A stretch of DNA of 64,000 bases, taken from NCBI GenBank assembly GCA_023266195.1, contig JAHFRP010000006.1, positions 1 to 64,000 on the forward strand, read 5' to 3'. The position numbers and the translations under genes are program-made. Shown in pieces: positions 59,965 through 64,000 of this stretch. The notes below the pieces were generated by a model. The model saw only the letters and a program-made list of their open reading frames with translations, did no database searches and was not told the origin of the DNA. The first letter of the stretch is position 1. Every line of letters begins with the position of its first letter. The stretch is from Sulfuricella sp. GTDB taxonomy: Bacteria > Pseudomonadota > Gammaproteobacteria > Burkholderiales > Sulfuricellaceae.

Positions 59965-61752
59965 CTAGCGCACTTCGCCGCCCGGCAGGGCGACCTTGCA
60001 TTCCTTGAAAATCCTGGCCGGGCAATTGCGGCAGATTTCCGGATCGAGCGTATTGAACACCGCCATGGTCACGTTGGACTTTGCGGGGAAGAAGCCGCCT
60101 TCCCCGATGTCCTTCACGTAATGCCCCTGTTTCAGGAAATTGTAGACCGAATCCTTGAGCCGGTAGAAATACAGGCCGCCGCCCATTTTTTTGCGCCGCT
60201 TGGCTTCCTGTGCGAGCATTTCGGCGCCGGCGACGTCCACAAAATTGATGCCGCTGCCGACGATCAGCACGCTCTTCTGCTGTGGATTGATCTCGTCGAT
60301 TTGCTGCAGGGCGCGCTGAACGTGGTCGACCGCGCCGAAGAAGATCGAGCCGTTGATGCGCACCATGCGGAATTGCGGGCATTCGGCCTGCCCCTTGGCG
60401 TCCTCGAAATGGTACGAACCTTCCTCGCCGGCGGGTACGACCGGCACCACCGCCGGCTGCGAAGTGCGCGCCAGGTAGAGCATCAGCGACAACATCACGC
60501 CGACGTAAATGGCGAATTCCAGCTCGACGAACAGCGTGGACAGCAGCGTGGTGACCAGCACGATGGTTTCCGAGCGGCTGGTGTGGAAAATCGAGTGGAT
60601 ATGATGAAAATCGATCAGCCCCCACGCCACCAGGAACAGGATGGCGGCCATCGCCGGAATCGGCAGATAGGCGGCGAGCGGCGCCACCAGCAGCAGCGTG
60701 GCGGCGAGGAACAGGGCGGAAAACACGGCGGCGAGCGGAGTTTGCGCGCCGGCGGCATAGTTGAGGCCGCTACGGTTGAACGAGCCGCTCGAAGCATAGC
60801 CGGAGAAAAAGCTGCCCAAAATATTCGACAAACCCTGGCCGACGAATTCCTGGTTGCCGTCGATGCGCTGTTCCGAGCGCACCGCCACCGAGCGGGCGAT
60901 GGAAACCGCCTCGGTCAGCGCCAGCATGGTGATCGCCAGGGCGCTGGAGGACATTTTCTTGACCGTTTCCAGGGACAGGTCGGGCATGGAAAGCGGCGGC
61001 AAATGCGCCGGCAATGCGCCGACCGTGCGGATCAGGGTGACCTCGTTGCCGAACATGCGGTTCAACACCGCCGCCAGCACGCTGCCGATCACCATCGCCG
61101 CGATCATGTAGGGAATTTTCGGGAAAAACTTCTTCACCAGGATGCCGGAGGCCAGCGTCGCCAACGCCACCGAAGTCACATACGGATTGATGTCGCCGAT
61201 TTGCAGTATCAGCTGGTGAATGATCTCGTAGAAATGCGAGCCGCGCGGGATGTCGATGCCGAAGAAATTCTTGATCTGGCTGGCGGCGATCAGCACCGCC
61301 GCACCGGCGGTGAAGCCGATCACCACGGTGTGCGAGATGAAGTTGACCAGCACCCCCATGCGCGCCAGGCCCATGATGAGCTGGAACACGCCGGTGAGGA
61401 AAGTCAAGGTCAGCACCAGGCTGATGAATTGCGCGCTGCCCGGCTCCGCGAGCGGGCTGACCGAGGAGAAGATCACGATGGAAATCGCGGTGGTCGGCCC
61501 GGACACGAGATGCCAGCTGGAGCCGAACAGGGCGCCGATGATGGCCGGCACCATCGCCGCATACAGACCGTATTCCGGCGGCAGGCCGGCGATGGTGGCG
61601 AACGCCACGCCCTGCGGCAGCACGATGATCGCGCCGGTGAGCCCGGCGATGAGGTCGGCGCGGGTGGATTCCTTGCCGACCATCGGCCACCAGCGCAGGA
61701 ATGGGAAAACTTTATAGAGCCAGAGATTGCAGGCGAGAATATCCTTCAACAC
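59965..61752 (-). CDS. SulP family anion transporter with STAS domain
   Basis: A 595-residue transporter: 10–14 membrane helices (about 25–430) with the SulP signature (LIAGLTGAIIVLPQGVAFATIAGLPPEYGLYAA) and a C-terminal STAS domain (about 465–560, FRMVRINGSIFFGAVDHVQ). It probably imports sulfate or bicarbonate. The C-terminal tail has CRNCPARIFKEC, a possible metal- or redox-active cysteine group. The start is a GTG at 61752 or the next TTG. A good sigma-70 promoter lies upstream. Confidence 0.88.
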   Translation of the reverse strand: MLKDILACNLWLYKVFPFLRWWPMVGKESTRADLIAGLTGAIIVLPQGVAFATIAGLPPEYGLYAAMVPAIIGALFGSSWHLVSGPTTAISIVIFSSVSPLAEPGSAQFISLVLTLTFLTGVFQLIMGLARMGVLVNFISHTVVIGFTAGAAVLIAASQIKNFFGIDIPRGSHFYEIIHQLILQIGDINPYVTSVALATLASGILVKKFFPKIPYMIAAMVIGSVLAAVLNRMFGNEVTLIRTVGALPAHLPPLSMPDLSLETVKKMSSSALAITMLALTEAVSIARSVAVRSEQRIDGNQEFVGQGLSNILGSFFSGYASSGSFNRSGLNYAAGAQTPLAAVFSALFLAATLLLVAPLAAYLPIPAMAAILFLVAWGLIDFHHIHSIFHTSRSETIVLVTTLLSTLFVELEFAIYVGVMLSLMLYLARTSQPAVVPVVPAGEEGSYHFEDAKGQAECPQFRMVRINGSIFFGAVDHVQRALQQIDEINPQQKSVLIVGSGINFVDVAGAEMLAQEAKRRKKMGGGLYFYRLKDSVYNFLKQGHYVKDIGEGGFFPAKSNVTMAVFNTLDPEICRNCPARIFKECKVALPGGEVR

Positions 61753-61790
61753 ACATCCTATCTGTTGCAGATTTAAACAATTATGTTCTG

Positions 61791-61819
61791 AATTGCATCA
61801 TATTCTACAGAATCTGGCC
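61791..61819 (-). promoter_or_regulatory. Candidate sigma-70 promoter of the SulP gene
   Basis: On the minus strand TTGATG and TAGAAT are separated by exactly 17 bases (GCGGCGGCCAGATTCTG), about 40 bases before the start codon. Only one or two mismatches per hexamer. Confidence 0.5.
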
Positions 61820-61942
61820 GCCGCCATCAAGGAAGATAACGCTCGCTTGACGCTTGTTTGACACTCGCTTGACGCGATGTAGCGCCTACAATCTGGGCAG
61901 GATGTGCTGACGACGGGAGCGCATTTTACAAGCTGGTAGCCC

Positions 61943-62009
61943 GTAGCTGGTAGCTACCAGCTACCAGCCACCAGCCACAAGCCACAAGCTACAAGCTACA
62001 AGCTACAAG
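61943..62009. repeat. 22-bp palindrome followed by heptamer tandem repeats
   Basis: GTAGCTGGTAGCTACCAGCT plus AC (61943–61964) is a perfect palindrome. It runs into about seven head-to-tail heptamers of CAGCCAC/AAGCCAC/AAGCTAC type. It lies between the regulator's 3' end and the SulP promoter region. Confidence 0.75.
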
Positions 62010-62015
62010 CCCCCC

Positions 62016-63391
<1,376 letters not shown>

Positions 63392-63395
<4 letters not shown>

Positions 63396-64000
63396 TGCCC
63401 GGCGGCATCCAGCGGCAGCCTGATGTGAAAAGCCGTGCCCCTGCCGGGCTCGCTATCCACCGAAATGCAGCCGTTGTATTCCTCGATGATTTCATAGACG
63501 ATGAACAGGCCGAGTCCCATCCCCCGCCCGACGTCCTTGGTGGTGAAAAAAGGGTCGAAGATGCGCGGCAGGACGTCAGCCGGGATGCCCGGTCCGCTGT
63601 CGCGAATCTCGATGTCCACCGCCGCCGCGCCGGGGTAGCACTTGCCGAGAAAACGCGAGTCGCGCCCCGGCGCGGCGGCGAAACTCTCTGCGGTCAGACG
63701 GTGCCTGGCCGCCCCGATCCGGATTTCGCCGGACGAACCGGTCGCTTCCAGCGCATTCTTGATCAGGTTCAGGAACGCCTGCTCCAGCCGCTGCCGGTCC
63801 GCATAGAGCGCCAGGCCGGCGGGAATATCGGTCACGATCCGGACCCCGGGCGGCGTTTCCCCCTTGAGAAACAGCACCACCTCGTCGAACAGGGCCGCCA
63901 CGGACACCTTTTCCCGCTTGACCGGCCGGTCCCGCGCGAAATCCAGCAAGGCCCGCACGATCTTCCGCGCCCGCTCGGTCTGCTCGTCGATCTGGTCGAG
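63392..64000 (-). CDS. Sensor histidine kinase, C-terminal part (runs off the window)
   Basis: The visible 202 codons begin in the dimerisation helix (LDQIDEQTERARKIVRALLDFARD) and include the full catalytic ATPase: N box NLIKNALEA, G1 DSGPGIP, F box FDPFFTTK and G2 GRGMGLGLFIV. The phospho-accepting His and any sensor domain lie beyond the window. It is the cognate kinase of the sigma-54 regulator encoded next. Confidence 0.93.

Overview
The window reads as high-GC Betaproteobacteria chromosome, most likely from the Nitrosomonadales/Rhodocyclales side. This is inferred from gene content and order: glnE with ilvE, a small zf-CHCC protein and waaF; yhdP–nitrilase–tldD; apbE–rseC–rnf; rnf upstream of nth; and a chromate cluster. 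No rRNA, tRNA or CRISPR array was recognised. Most of the DNA is core metabolism, broken up by small accessory insertions and many palindromic repeats.

Layout. 1–1.2 kb: first codons of an IS110-type transposase and a ParD/ParE-like toxin–antitoxin (TA) pair. 1.3–5 kb: repeats, an APC permease and an APH-like/P-loop kinase fusion. 5–12.1 kb (minus): DUF2934 protein, small secreted protein, tldD, nitrilase, yhdP. 12.2–15 kb: a PIN/Phd TA pair and acs. 15.4–24.7 kb: glnE, an accessory insert (nuclease remnant, DUF4062 protein, AlbA_2/Schlafen ATPase-like protein, RHH/PIN TA pair), then ilvE, zf-CHCC, waaF and an HDOD protein. 24.8–29.4 kb (minus): hemN and an unusual two-gene unit of a papain-like peptidase with a 696-residue partner. 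29.8–31.7 kb: phosphomannomutase and a DUF4258/YgiT-zinc-finger pair whose toxin is frameshifted.

31.7–47.4 kb holds two Rnf ion-pumping ferredoxin:NAD oxidoreductase gene sets. Set 1 is apbE–rseC–rnfABCDGEH. It sits behind a sigma-54 -24/-12 promoter with an upstream TGT-N10-ACA element, the arrangement expected for enhancer-dependent, NifA-like control. After an AbrB/PIN TA pair, pyrD and ald comes set 2, rnfABCDGE, followed by a CPA1-type cation/proton antiporter and nth. RnfD of set 2 has Ala where RnfD of set 1 has the Thr expected to carry covalent FMN.

49.7–56.4 kb: FIST, DUF1841, DUF3365 c-type haem, YcaO, YehS-like, PhnA and MFS genes. 56.5–59.7 kb (minus): a chromate cluster, with chrB first behind a 40-bp palindrome, then chrA, rhodanese and a stand-alone ChrB-like domain. 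60–64 kb (minus): a SulP transporter, a sigma-54 response regulator and the end of its histidine kinase.

Repeats stand out. A 172-bp MITE-like element occurs twice, in opposite orientations. Each copy has TIRs and a perfect 10-bp target duplication; one landed on the ald stop codon and the other inside an older palindromic repeat. Another ~170-bp palindromic element occurs as an inverted pair around the DUF3365–ycaO–yehS block. Several REP-like hairpins begin exactly at stop codons, and one repeat family has become the coded C-terminal tail of RnfC2.
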